From: Desulforhabdus sp. TSK
GTDB lineage: Bacteria; Desulfobacterota; Syntrophobacteria; Syntrophobacterales; Syntrophobacteraceae
DNA length: 42,877 nt
NCBI RefSeq assembly: GCF_022836495.1
Contig: NZ_BQXM01000042.1
Location: forward strand, 1 to 42,877
Reading direction: 5' to 3'
Shown here: in pieces, positions 35,718 through 42,877 of the stretch
Position numbering within the stretch: position 1 is the stretch's first letter
Layout: each line of letters opens with the position of its first letter
Program-made: the position numbers and the translations under genes
Notes under the pieces: model-generated
Told to the model about the DNA's origin: nothing
The model's database searches: none
Seen by the model: only the letters and a program-made list of their open reading frames with translations

Positions 35718-38600
35718 ATGCCCGAGAGTCGCAGTTTGATATCTGAGGCGCCGTCCACTGACTCCTACGAGAAGCCTTCTGATGTACTTAACCCGGCACA
35801 ACTCCGGTTAATAGAGGCTGTGCATCGCGGGTTTCTCTACCAACATCTTTACGCTGTTGGGTGCCTACTGAGATTGGCGAATGTTGGAGGGCTCTCTGTA
35901 AGTGTTGAGCGGGATGAGGACATCGAGATCGCACTAGAGGGGAGCTCTCTATACCTCCAGATCAAAACGCGAACAGAAGCGCTGAATCGTGGAGACATAA
36001 AAGGCGCGTTACAAAGATTCGAAGAAATCAGAAGTACACACAAGTCTGATCTCAGAAGCGGGACGCCACAGTTTCAGATAATTGCAAATGTTCCTCCAAA
36101 CGCCTCACTCATGGCAGATTTGAGCACTCCTGTCTGGCCTGCCGATGTGAAGATCAGATGGCCAGATAGCCCCGCATGCGTTGGGGACGACTGGTTACCA
36201 CCGGCTTGGCCGGATTTGCCCGCCGCAATCGCATGGTGCTTCGAAGCGGCCCGCACTGTCCCATTTGCTGCTGTTTCGCCAGAGACGCTCGTATGGAAAC
36301 TGGCGGCGCGGATTCATTTTGCGGCCACAGGTAACGACCAGGAACGCCCCTCTCACAGTTTCAATAAAGCAGACCTGCCCGCTTTATTCGAGCAAATTGT
36401 TGAACAGTTACAGGACTTCCCGTCCGTACCGGAAAACTACCGGCCTCAGGCGAATGAGCCTAACCTCGATTCTCCGACGCGGATACGCTTCATTACTGGC
36501 CTCTCAGGAGCGGGAAAAACTGCGTGGGCGGCGCAGGTCGCCCGACACTGTGCATCCCTCACAGCGTACTTCGATGTGGCTGATCTCCCTGGACCAGCTG
36601 TCGCCAGCTCCTTGGCCCGCGAACTTGTCGCGAGGTTCCTGGGTGGGCGCGGAGGAGTCGTTGGTGAGGTGTTGTTGCCTTCTGCTTCTGGTTTTGAAAT
36701 GCTTCGAGCGCTGGACCGTCGCATTGAAGTTAGCCCTACCCCAATAGTAGTAATCGACAACGCTCACCGTATCTCAGGGCGCGACCTTTTCGATATTACG
36801 GAAGCATGCACTCGCGTCCGATTTGTATTCCTGAATCAACCATGGCCTGGGCTCGCCGAGATAGAAGCCCTTTTTAATAAGAGGGCGGAATCGCTTGCGG
36901 GATGGGATACTGATTCCATCGCTGCCGAATTCTCGGAAGCTGGTTGCAGGATAGACCCCGCCACTGCAGAGCGTTGGCGTGTAATGACTGGTGGTATGCC
37001 ACTGTTCGTCAGAAACGCAGCTCGGCTTGCCTTTGACCTCTATATGGGGAATGCGGTAGGATTTGCTGATGATATACAAAAGGACGCGCATTCGACGGTC
37101 ACTACCCAGGAGGTGATTTTAACACGATTGCTGGATACGCTTTCCCCGGATGCGAGAATGGCTTTAGCGGCTCTTAGTCTATCGATTGCCCCACTTACCC
37201 GCGAGGAGGCCGACGCAGTCTTGGCGGCGCTTGAGGCACCATCGAGGCCTTGGGGTCGGTCCCTTCGTGAACTCACAACCTGCGGAGGACTTCAGTTATT
37301 CGCTGATGGTCGCCTTAAGGTGCATGATGCGCTTCGCATTCTCGGCCGTGCATTACAATCCAATCTTCCATCAGGTGCACTGCTGAAGAGCCAGAAAAAA
37401 TTACGTGACCTTCTTTCCATATCATTACAGAAACATCTTGATATCATCCGTTTTGGTATCTGGTTGCGGCTTTTACCAGCGACAGGTGACTTCGAGACCC
37501 TTGTAAATGTCGCGACATTCGAATATTTCCATGAATTTGGCGACCCGACCGACCTGAAGTCGGTGCTGGAAGCAGCAGTGGAATCCGACGAATTAGACGA
37601 ACAAGGTAGATTCTGGACATTAGATGCGCTGGCTTTTTGGGACTGGCATGCCGGAATCCGTGGTGAGACCTTCTCTGCGCGTTTGGATCAAATGGCATCG
37701 TTGATCACAAAGGGGAGATTGGGGGACCGCGAGCAACAGGCTCTCATAATGAAGCAGATGACCAGTGCGGCAATAAAAGGCAATGCGGACGATGTTGAAG
37801 TCGCATTCGAGCAAGCACAGGAACTCTGCAATAACGATCCGCTGCTTATGCGCATTGTTCGTTATAACCATGCAAATGCATTGTTCGAATTAGGTCGCTA
37901 TAGTGATGTCGAGAGAGAAGCAAAAACTCTTTATCTGGAATACTATAGCGTCCTCGGTCTCGATTGGTCCGATGTTGTTGGGGTTAATCCTCCGCAAATC
38001 ATTAAGGCGCTTGGGGGCAAACTGGATGCGAATCATCAGGACGACTTGAAACATCTTGCCGACTGTCTAGACCTCTATGCCATGTCACGACGCAAGCGCG
38101 GACTTTATTCGGGGCTCGCAAACCTCCATGCTTTAAAATTTTATGTAATGAGTGGTGCTTACCGTTCAGCGGTAAGGACAGGCCAAGAGGCTGTCGACGA
38201 TTTCCTTACGATTCAACGTGATCCCGAATTTGCACGTGAATTCATGGAATGTCACCTCCTGCCGCTTGTACGCGAATATGGTCTGACTGCCAACATGGTG
38301 CCAGTATGTGCCCAATATGCCATCATTCTAGCATATTGCGGCGAGAGCAAGTTGGCCCGTGAAGAGATTAAACGACTTCAGCCATTCGCTTCGTCTTTGA
38401 ACCCACATGCCCAACACGAATTGCAGAATCAGATGGAACTCGTTGACGCAATCAATCATGGTCTAATCGAGATTCCGCGTCCAGCATCGGGGGAATCCAT
38501 TCCAGAACGTCACGCACCGCGTAAAATTACCAAGGTGGGCCGCAATGACCCATGTCCATGTGGTAGTGGGAAGAAATATAAGAAGTGCTGCTTAGGCTAA
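35718..38600 (+). CDS. DUF4297/Cap4-like nuclease-STAND NTPase-helical repeat-SEC-C protein
   Basis: 960 residues from the ATG at 35718 (AGGGA upstream). Residues about 20-105 resemble the dsDNA-endonuclease (DUF4297/Cap4) domain: LYQHLYAVGCLLRL, DEDIEIA and LYLQIKTR, giving D...QxK. A STAND/AAA ATPase follows: Walker A TGLSGAGKTAW (about 258-268), Walker B PIVVIDNAHR (about 339-348). Residues 500-920 are helical, TPR-like. The C-terminus is a SEC-C zinc motif, DPCPCGSGKKYKKCC. Avs-type sensors have the same effector-ATPase-sensor order, so this is probably a stand-alone anti-phage sensor whose C-terminus detects a phage product. Its base composition is more AT-rich than the left flank. Confidence 0.75.
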   Translation: MPESRSLISEAPSTDSYEKPSDVLNPAQLRLIEAVHRGFLYQHLYAVGCLLRLANVGGLSVSVERDEDIEIALEGSSLYLQIKTRTEALNRGDIKGALQRFEEIRSTHKSDLRSGTPQFQIIANVPPNASLMADLSTPVWPADVKIRWPDSPACVGDDWLPPAWPDLPAAIAWCFEAARTVPFAAVSPETLVWKLAARIHFAATGNDQERPSHSFNKADLPALFEQIVEQLQDFPSVPENYRPQANEPNLDSPTRIRFITGLSGAGKTAWAAQVARHCASLTAYFDVADLPGPAVASSLARELVARFLGGRGGVVGEVLLPSASGFEMLRALDRRIEVSPTPIVVIDNAHRISGRDLFDITEACTRVRFVFLNQPWPGLAEIEALFNKRAESLAGWDTDSIAAEFSEAGCRIDPATAERWRVMTGGMPLFVRNAARLAFDLYMGNAVGFADDIQKDAHSTVTTQEVILTRLLDTLSPDARMALAALSLSIAPLTREEADAVLAALEAPSRPWGRSLRELTTCGGLQLFADGRLKVHDALRILGRALQSNLPSGALLKSQKKLRDLLSISLQKHLDIIRFGIWLRLLPATGDFETLVNVATFEYFHEFGDPTDLKSVLEAAVESDELDEQGRFWTLDALAFWDWHAGIRGETFSARLDQMASLITKGRLGDREQQALIMKQMTSAAIKGNADDVEVAFEQAQELCNNDPLLMRIVRYNHANALFELGRYSDVEREAKTLYLEYYSVLGLDWSDVVGVNPPQIIKALGGKLDANHQDDLKHLADCLDLYAMSRRKRGLYSGLANLHALKFYVMSGAYRSAVRTGQEAVDDFLTIQRDPEFAREFMECHLLPLVREYGLTANMVPVCAQYAIILAYCGESKLAREEIKRLQPFASSLNPHAQHELQNQMELVDAINHGLIEIPRPASGESIPERHAPRKITKVGRNDPCPCGSGKKYKKCCLG

Positions 38601-38693
38601 GAATATCAATATCTCTCCTATATCGATTATTCATGGGATCGGTCAGGCCTTTGCCATATGATGATCATATTCCGCCATCCCTTCCCATTAGGT

Positions 38694-39572
38694 TCACTCA
38701 CTCTTGCGGACTCCCTTGCTGCCAAAGAGGCGATCTGGGTATCTTCTGTTTGCTGCCTCGCGAAATCTGCTCAATAGTTCATTCCTCAAAATTTTCCGTG
38801 ACTCAGAATCCAGAGCATTAAAATAGTCTCGGCTCATAGAAAAATCCGTCATCTCAACGTGTGTGCCCTCATCACCCTCATCCCAAAGGTTGCACACACT
38901 TTGAAATGCCTCCTCCAACTGTGGTTCCATGTAGGCAATGATGAGTTTTTCAGGAGTGACATTCTTATCATGCTTCCTGGAATCAAGGGTCGCCCTTGCA
39001 CAATCCATAAGGGGCTTTTTAGAATTCTTGTGCTTTCTCCTGAGCGCCCCCACAAGTTCAGACATCTTCTCTGCTTGCCGCTCCGATCTCGTTGCACGAT
39101 GCTGACCGGCAACCTCCTTGTGATGAACAGCCTTGAATAAAGACATCACCCCATCTTCATCCATCCATCGTAACGCCAAGAGTTGACCATGCCATAGCCC
39201 AATCAATTGTGCTCCCAATACGGCGGACGGTGGGAAATCTTGTGCCTGTGACGTTCTGATAGATCCTAGCTGGCGGACAGCGATGCCACTTATATTGGAA
39301 GCACAAAAAAGACGGTAAAGTGCCTTGATTTGGCCAATTTTGCTTTTACTGTCTTTCTTATAGTTAGCTTCAAGACGTGCCATCTCTCTCAATAGAACGG
39401 CAGGAACTTCCTCTGGTCTCAGCTGAATGTCACCATCAGGAGAAGGTACCAGTTTTTGAAGAATTGACCAGTTCTCAGCGACTATCCCATTCGCCTCTTC
39501 AAGAGCAGATTCAAATAAGCGTTTGACAGTCTCGAACCGATCTTGTTGCTTCAGGTCATCAACGTTGCTCAC
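38694..39572 (-). CDS. Unrecognised protein beside the STAND gene
   Basis: 292 residues from GTG at 39572, which has AGGAGG eight bases upstream; a TTG at 39635 lacks a site. Almost all-helical and charged, no signal peptide or membrane segment. A basic central stretch (RATRSERQAEKMSELVGALR) and an acidic C-terminal part (LWDEGDEGTHVEM) are visible. No motif recognised. Convergent with the STAND gene; possibly a defence-island gene, but that rests on location only. A 7-bp-armed hairpin lies upstream at 39652-39667. Confidence 0.6.
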   Translation of the reverse strand: MSNVDDLKQQDRFETVKRLFESALEEANGIVAENWSILQKLVPSPDGDIQLRPEEVPAVLLREMARLEANYKKDSKSKIGQIKALYRLFCASNISGIAVRQLGSIRTSQAQDFPPSAVLGAQLIGLWHGQLLALRWMDEDGVMSLFKAVHHKEVAGQHRATRSERQAEKMSELVGALRRKHKNSKKPLMDCARATLDSRKHDKNVTPEKLIIAYMEPQLEEAFQSVCNLWDEGDEGTHVEMTDFSMSRDYFNALDSESRKILRNELLSRFREAANRRYPDRLFGSKGVRKSE

Positions 39573-39748
39573 AGCCTGAGCCTCCTCTGCTCGCTTCTTT
39601 CTGGTGAAATCCAGGCAGAGCCTGCCATGAGTCAAATACCTCCGGCAAAGCCGAGGGTTTACCCTCGATTAATTACCAGCCTCTGAGGATCTCATTGTAC
39701 CGTCCTGGACCTTGATGGGAGAAGGAAAGGATAATATTTTGCGAGATC

Positions 39749-40063
39749 TTATGCCGTTTCGCTTTGGTCCATGGGTAATGGGGTTACCTTCTGCCAGTCA
39801 CCGGGGGTGTTTTCGGCCAACCACAGATCAACGGTCTGTTGGAGATTGAGCCAGAGTTGCGGGGTCGTATTGAACGCACGGGAAAGACGCAAGGCCATGT
39901 CCGGCGATACGGAACCGCGTTCATTCAAAATCTTGGAAAGCGTCTTGCGTGAAATGCCAAGCCGCAGGGCCAACTCGGTTACCGTGAGGTTCAGGGGTTC
40001 CATATAGTGCGTCCTGATGATAAAGCCGGGAGAAGAAGGACGTCGAGTCATTTTGGGTGGCAT
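39749..40063 (-). CDS. higA: HigA-type antitoxin (XRE helix-turn-helix)
   Basis: 104 residues. The helix-turn-helix LTVTELALRLGISRKTLSKI, then LNERGSVSPDMALRLSRAF and PQLWLNLQQTVDLW, is the full HigA signature. Downstream of the toxin gene by nine bases, toxin first as usual for higBA. It should repress the pair's promoter and neutralise HigB. Confidence 0.9.
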   Translation of the reverse strand: MPPKMTRRPSSPGFIIRTHYMEPLNLTVTELALRLGISRKTLSKILNERGSVSPDMALRLSRAFNTTPQLWLNLQQTVDLWLAENTPGDWQKVTPLPMDQSETA

Positions 40064-40072
40064 GCCAGCCTC

Positions 40073-40351
40073 CTAATGGTAGTCCTGATAGTTGACAATG
40101 TAGGCATCCCCATCCTCAAAACAAAATGTCAGGCGCCAGTTACCGGATACTTTCAAAGACCAGTGTCCTTTCAGTTCGCCCTTGAGCGGATGCAGGCCTG
40201 AGCCGGGAAAGTTCATATCTTCCACATCAGCGGCACTGTGCAGACGGTCGAGCAAACCCGCCAATCTTGCAGCGTGTTTTGCCTGTATGCCCTTGGTCGT
40301 TCCAGTGTAAAAGAATTCTTCAAGCCCTTTATGGACAAAACTTTTGATCAC
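40073..40351 (-). CDS. higB: HigB-type RelE toxin
   Basis: 92 residues, GTG start at 40351. IKSFVHKGLEEFFYTGTTKG, LDRLHSAADVEDMNFPGSGL, HPLKGELKGHWSLKVSGNWR and LTFCFEDGDAYIVNYQDYH are typical HigB; Arg and His positions needed for mRNA cleavage appear present. Lies 30 bases after the integrase gene on the same strand. Probably stabilises element B. Confidence 0.9.
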   Translation of the reverse strand: MIKSFVHKGLEEFFYTGTTKGIQAKHAARLAGLLDRLHSAADVEDMNFPGSGLHPLKGELKGHWSLKVSGNWRLTFCFEDGDAYIVNYQDYH

Positions 40352-40380
40352 ACCATCATCCTGTAACCCATGCAGTTACG

Positions 40381-41655
40381 CTAGTCAACTTGACTATCAC
40401 CGGCTCCTGCCACTTGGTGTTTTCTGCGGGGAATGGAAATGATTTCCGCCTTTGCTTTATTCAACTGCGCCACAGCATCCTTCATAGCGTTGGGCGACAG
40501 GTGGCTGTAGCGTTCGGTCATGGCCAAGCTCTTATGCCCCATGAGTTCCTTGATCACCACCAGGCTGGTTCCATTTTCTGCATGCCATGAGGCATAGGTA
40601 TGTCTGAGGCTGTGAAAGACCAGTTTGTCACGCTGATCCGTGACGTGCTCGTTGAATCCAAGATTCTCGACAACCTTATCAAACGTGCGGGAAACTTCCG
40701 TGATAGGATCTCCTTTCCTACCTGTAAAAACCAACGCCGATGGACTATAGGCCCCTCTTTCTTTCGCACGTTCCAATCGTTCGCTGAGTATTGTTGCACC
40801 CCCTTCGAGCAGGTAGGCCACACGACTTTCTCCATTCTTGGTGTCTCTCAAAAACAATGTACCCTTTTCCACATCTACATCTTTCCATTGCAGCGCAAAA
40901 ACCTCTCCAGCTCTCGCGCCACTATATAACGAGACAGCTGCAATATCATGCAACTGTCGGCTGTGTGTTCTGAGTTCACCTAAAAGCCTGTCTGCCTCGT
41001 CGTGGCTCAAATATCGTATACGACGGTTATTGATCGACGGCGCACGAACATAAGCAGTGGGCAGGGTACCTTCAAAATGCCCTGTGGCCAGTGCCTTGTT
41101 GAATACCTGGCGAATCACGGCAAGAGCGTATTGGATAGTCCTGGGAGACCGCCCTGCATCGATCATCTTCTTCTTGATCCGTTCGATGTCCATGGCGGAC
41201 ACCAGAAGAAGCGCCTTATCCCCAATATGGGGTTCAATCCAAAGCTGGTAGAGACCGTGCTCTACGTCAACCGTACGTGCTTTCTTGTCCGTCCGGGCAA
41301 TGGGAAGGTAGGTGTCCCGGTAGAACTGAGAGACGGTCAATCGAGAGAGCAATTCCGCTTCTTGACGGGCTTTCTCCTCTTCCTCTTTTTGTCGCTTAAG
41401 CTCCCGTTGTTCCTGAAGCCGTTTTGCCCCCTCGTGGTTCTTGGCGGCTTCCTGCAATTCGGTGAGTTTCGCAAAGGCTTTGGCTTCCGTCCATCCGGCA
41501 CTTGCCCAACCCAGAGGTTCTTCCTGGCGCTTCCCTTCGTACTGGTACCTAATGGTGTAATAGCGGTCAGCCTTGACACCATGTTTCCTGGTGGGATGTT
41601 CACGATATCTCACGCCTTTAAATTTGGTCGGTTGCCATTTATAAGCCATTTGCAT
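40381..41655 (-). CDS. int: Tyrosine recombinase / integrase 2
   Basis: 424 residues from ATG at 41655, preceded by GAGGAG; the frame stays open to 41847 but that part holds repeats rather than coding sequence. Catalytic residues: Arg in SGARAGEV, Lys in DTKNGESR, HSLRHTY, His in LMGHKS and Tyr in ERYSHL. A charged helix (QEQRELKRQKEEEEKARQEA) links the arm-binding and core domains. Starts 230 bases from the att copy at 41888 and is transcribed away from it. It is the likely recombinase of element B. Related to integrase 1 in layout but clearly divergent in sequence. Confidence 0.95.
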   Translation of the reverse strand: MQMAYKWQPTKFKGVRYREHPTRKHGVKADRYYTIRYQYEGKRQEEPLGWASAGWTEAKAFAKLTELQEAAKNHEGAKRLQEQRELKRQKEEEEKARQEAELLSRLTVSQFYRDTYLPIARTDKKARTVDVEHGLYQLWIEPHIGDKALLLVSAMDIERIKKKMIDAGRSPRTIQYALAVIRQVFNKALATGHFEGTLPTAYVRAPSINNRRIRYLSHDEADRLLGELRTHSRQLHDIAAVSLYSGARAGEVFALQWKDVDVEKGTLFLRDTKNGESRVAYLLEGGATILSERLERAKERGAYSPSALVFTGRKGDPITEVSRTFDKVVENLGFNEHVTDQRDKLVFHSLRHTYASWHAENGTSLVVIKELMGHKSLAMTERYSHLSPNAMKDAVAQLNKAKAEIISIPRRKHQVAGAGDSQVD

Positions 41656-41668
41656 TTTCTCCTCTATA

Positions 41669-41776
41669 TTTGTCCCCACTTTCTTCTGCCAGAGTCTTTC
41701 ACTTCTGCCTGTCCATTTGATTTTATCAGCAGGTCGCAAGGACATATTCTTGTCCCCATTTTGTCCCCACTTTTTG
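41669..41776. repeat. Candidate integrase arm-type sites, right end of element B
   Basis: TTGTCCCCACTTT at 41669 and the tandem TTGTCCCCATTTTGTCCCCA at 41750. The same box occurs twice inside the left end (11659-11680), so an excised circle would carry them on both sides of its att core. They lie upstream of the integrase start and might also control it. Confidence 0.5.
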
Positions 41777-41887
41777 AGTGAAAAACGATGATTCAGAGTG
41801 ATGACGAGTGAAATAATAATAGACAAATATAGAGTGATGTCAATCAATTAATGATATTATGTGAAAATTTGTGAAGTAAATATAATC

Positions 41888-41940
41888 AGATTTGTAATCA
41901 GCAGGTTGCGGGTTCAAATCCCATCGCCAGCTCCAGGAAA
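41888..41940 (+). repeat. Attachment site (tRNA-Thr(TGT) 3' fragment), copy 2
   Basis: Identical in all 53 positions to 11551-11603. Upstream sequence (GTAAATATAATC) is not tRNA. Right boundary of element B. Confidence 0.9.
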
Positions 41941-41944
41941 ATCA

Positions 41945-41984
41945 ACAGGTTAGCCCAATTTGGGCTAACCTGTCGTGTTTTTTG
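41945..41984 (+). terminator. Strong Rho-independent terminator after the att site
   Basis: Perfect 13-bp stem (ACAGGTTAGCCCA and its complement) with an ATT loop, then CGTG and a run of T. Could be the tRNA-Thr terminator carried by the third element. Confidence 0.85.
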
Positions 41985-41990
41985 GCGGTT

Positions 41991-42014
41991 ATTTTGCCAA
42001 AATTTTGCCAAAAT
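41991..42014. repeat. Tandem ATTTTGCCAAA repeats, candidate arm sites of a third element
   Basis: ATTTTGCCAAAATTTTGCCA: two ATTTTGCCAAA units about 50 bases right of the att core, at the same spacing as the arm-like repeats of element B at the first att copy. Confidence 0.4.
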
Positions 42015-42029
42015 CGTTCTTACCTCCTT

Positions 42030-42641
42030 TTACTCATCGTTCCCGTTGCTCTCGAAAAGATCGTCAAGTTTCGAGCCGTTCACAGTGCCGTTGGCATTTT
42101 CGATGAATCTGGCATAGTGCTGGTGGATCATCTGTGTATTGGCATGCCCCATGACCCTAGCAATCCACGACAGATCCTCACCACGGCTGATAGCCAGCGT
42201 TGCAAACGTATGCCTTGCCTGCTTGATTGATCGGTATTGAATTTCAGCCCTTTTCAACGATTTAACCCACACTTGATTGCGAAAATTGCTGAGGTCAACC
42301 TGACAGCCCGTGGGAGAGCAGAAAAAGTACTTGCAGCTGAACCGGTCATGGATTTCCTTCTGCGCCTTCAAAGCGTTGAACATCGCGCGGGTGAGCTTGA
42401 ACGACCGTCTACTGTATTTGTTCTTCGTTCTCCCCTCTATACGTTTCCCTTCCACATCGAGCGTTATGGCTCTCCGGATTGTGATAGTTCCCTCTTCCCA
42501 ATTAATGTTCTGTGGTTTCAGGGCTATTTGCTCCCCTGGTCTGAGACCCGCGCTTACAGCAAAATCGAAATACGGTTTCCAGTGGTCTGGTAGTTCACAT
42601 CGAATTCTACGAATTTCATCAATGCTGAACGGAGCGATCAC
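42030..42641 (-). pseudogene. Truncated integrase 3, catalytic domain only
   Basis: Open from about 42680 to 42030, with no good start. Catalytic domain of a tyrosine recombinase: Arg in AGLRPGEQ, QARHTF in place of HxxRHTF (His position is Lys), His in VMGHANT and Tyr in HQHYARF. The N-terminal arm and core-binding domains are missing: a stop codon (TAG) closes the frame upstream, after an acidic repeat (DQDEDQDEDLD). Its 3' end lies only 90 bases from the att copy. Probably a leftover of a third element in the array. No ribosome site. Confidence 0.75.
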
Positions 42642-42689
42642 ATCAAGGTCTTCGTCCTGATCTTCGTCTTGATCGCACAGGACAATTTG

Positions 42690-42877
42690 CTACCGGACAC
42701 ATTTTTCGCTGGACAGCCTCCTGTAAAATCAGTATCTTAGACTAAAACTGTTGAAATTGATGAGAGAAAGGAGTCTGTGATGTCTGATAGCAAAAAATGT
42801 TCACCGCTGTTCGCCGAGCATTGACTGTAATCTGCTCAGCCCAAGAGTCCGGTAATGGTGGCAGGATACTCAATCTC
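42690..42877. other. Right edge, no gene identified
   Basis: Less than 200 bases. One short frame (ATG at 42780, AAAGGAG upstream, 14 codons) is seen, but nothing recognisable. The break in the integrase lies near 42690 and could be an insertion or deletion end. Confidence 0.3.

Larger units (their letters stand above)
11551..41940. mobile_element. int: Element B: 30-kb integrative element with defence operon and P4-like replication module
   Basis: Bounded by the two identical 53-bp tRNA-Thr fragments. The integrase lies at the right end, transcribed away from its att site, and an AlpA-like regulator, primase and D5 helicase give it the make-up of a P4-like satellite or replicating integrative element. 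TTGTCCCCA-type repeats occur inside both ends, as expected for integrase arm sites. Payload: the 17-kb methylase/helicase operon, a STAND-type NTPase gene and TA pairs. No capsid, tail or conjugation gene is visible, so mobilisation would need a helper or transformation. Confidence 0.8.

Noticed and set aside
1-42877. CRISPR array
   Set aside because: No regularly spaced repeats of 23-40 bases with unique spacers were seen, and no cas gene is present.

Overview
The window is a stack of mobile elements integrated at the 3' end of a threonine tRNA gene (anticodon TGT), carrying a large cargo of anti-phage-type genes. Codon use, GC content and protein families (tyrosine integrases, IS630 transposase, HGG-type and SNase proteins) suggest a Gram-negative proteobacterium-like host, most probably Desulfobacterota/'Deltaproteobacteria' of the Syntrophobacter kind. 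That is an inference. No core chromosomal gene is present to fix the taxonomy.

Two identical 53-bp copies of a tRNA-Thr 3' fragment (11551-11603 and 41888-41940) divide the window. Element A (left edge to 11.6 kb) has a minus-strand phage/ICE-like block: YdjM-like/SNase fusion, membrane ATPase, exported OMF-like protein, RuvC-like resolvase, zinc-ribbon proteins, DnaD-like replication protein and a sigma factor. After it come an excisionase, two cargo blocks (archaeal-type ATPase plus DUF4332 protein, then Fic protein) and an integrase. Degenerate scraps of the excisionase/integrase 3' ends separate the cargo blocks.

Element B (11.6-41.9 kb) starts with a terminator and repeats that look like integrase arm sites, then an IS630 insertion. 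A plus-strand operon of about 17 kb follows (13.3-30.4 kb): SNF2-type helicase (DISARM DrmD-like), Eco57I-type adenine methylase (DrmMI-like), a TA pair, an orphan chimeric antitoxin, a 2108-residue helicase-DUF1998-nuclease protein resembling Druantia DruE, and a RelE-fold/UvrD helicase fusion. The set is neither canonical DISARM nor canonical Druantia and is the main discovery candidate. It is followed by a P4-like replication module on the minus strand (HGG protein, conserved partner, CHC2/Toprim primase, putative iteron origin, D5 helicase, AlpA-like regulator), a second stand-alone defence candidate (DUF4297/Cap4-like nuclease-STAND ATPase-helical repeats-SEC-C), an unrecognised gene, a HigBA pair and integrase 2.

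To the right of the second att site are a strong terminator, another set of arm-like repeats and an N-terminally truncated third integrase. These look like the remains of a third element in the same array.

How the parts work together: the integrases and AlpA-like proteins move the elements, the primase/D5 genes probably replicate element B after excision, TA pairs stabilise it, and the methylase/helicase operon and the STAND protein are payload. No CRISPR array, rRNA or complete tRNA gene is visible.
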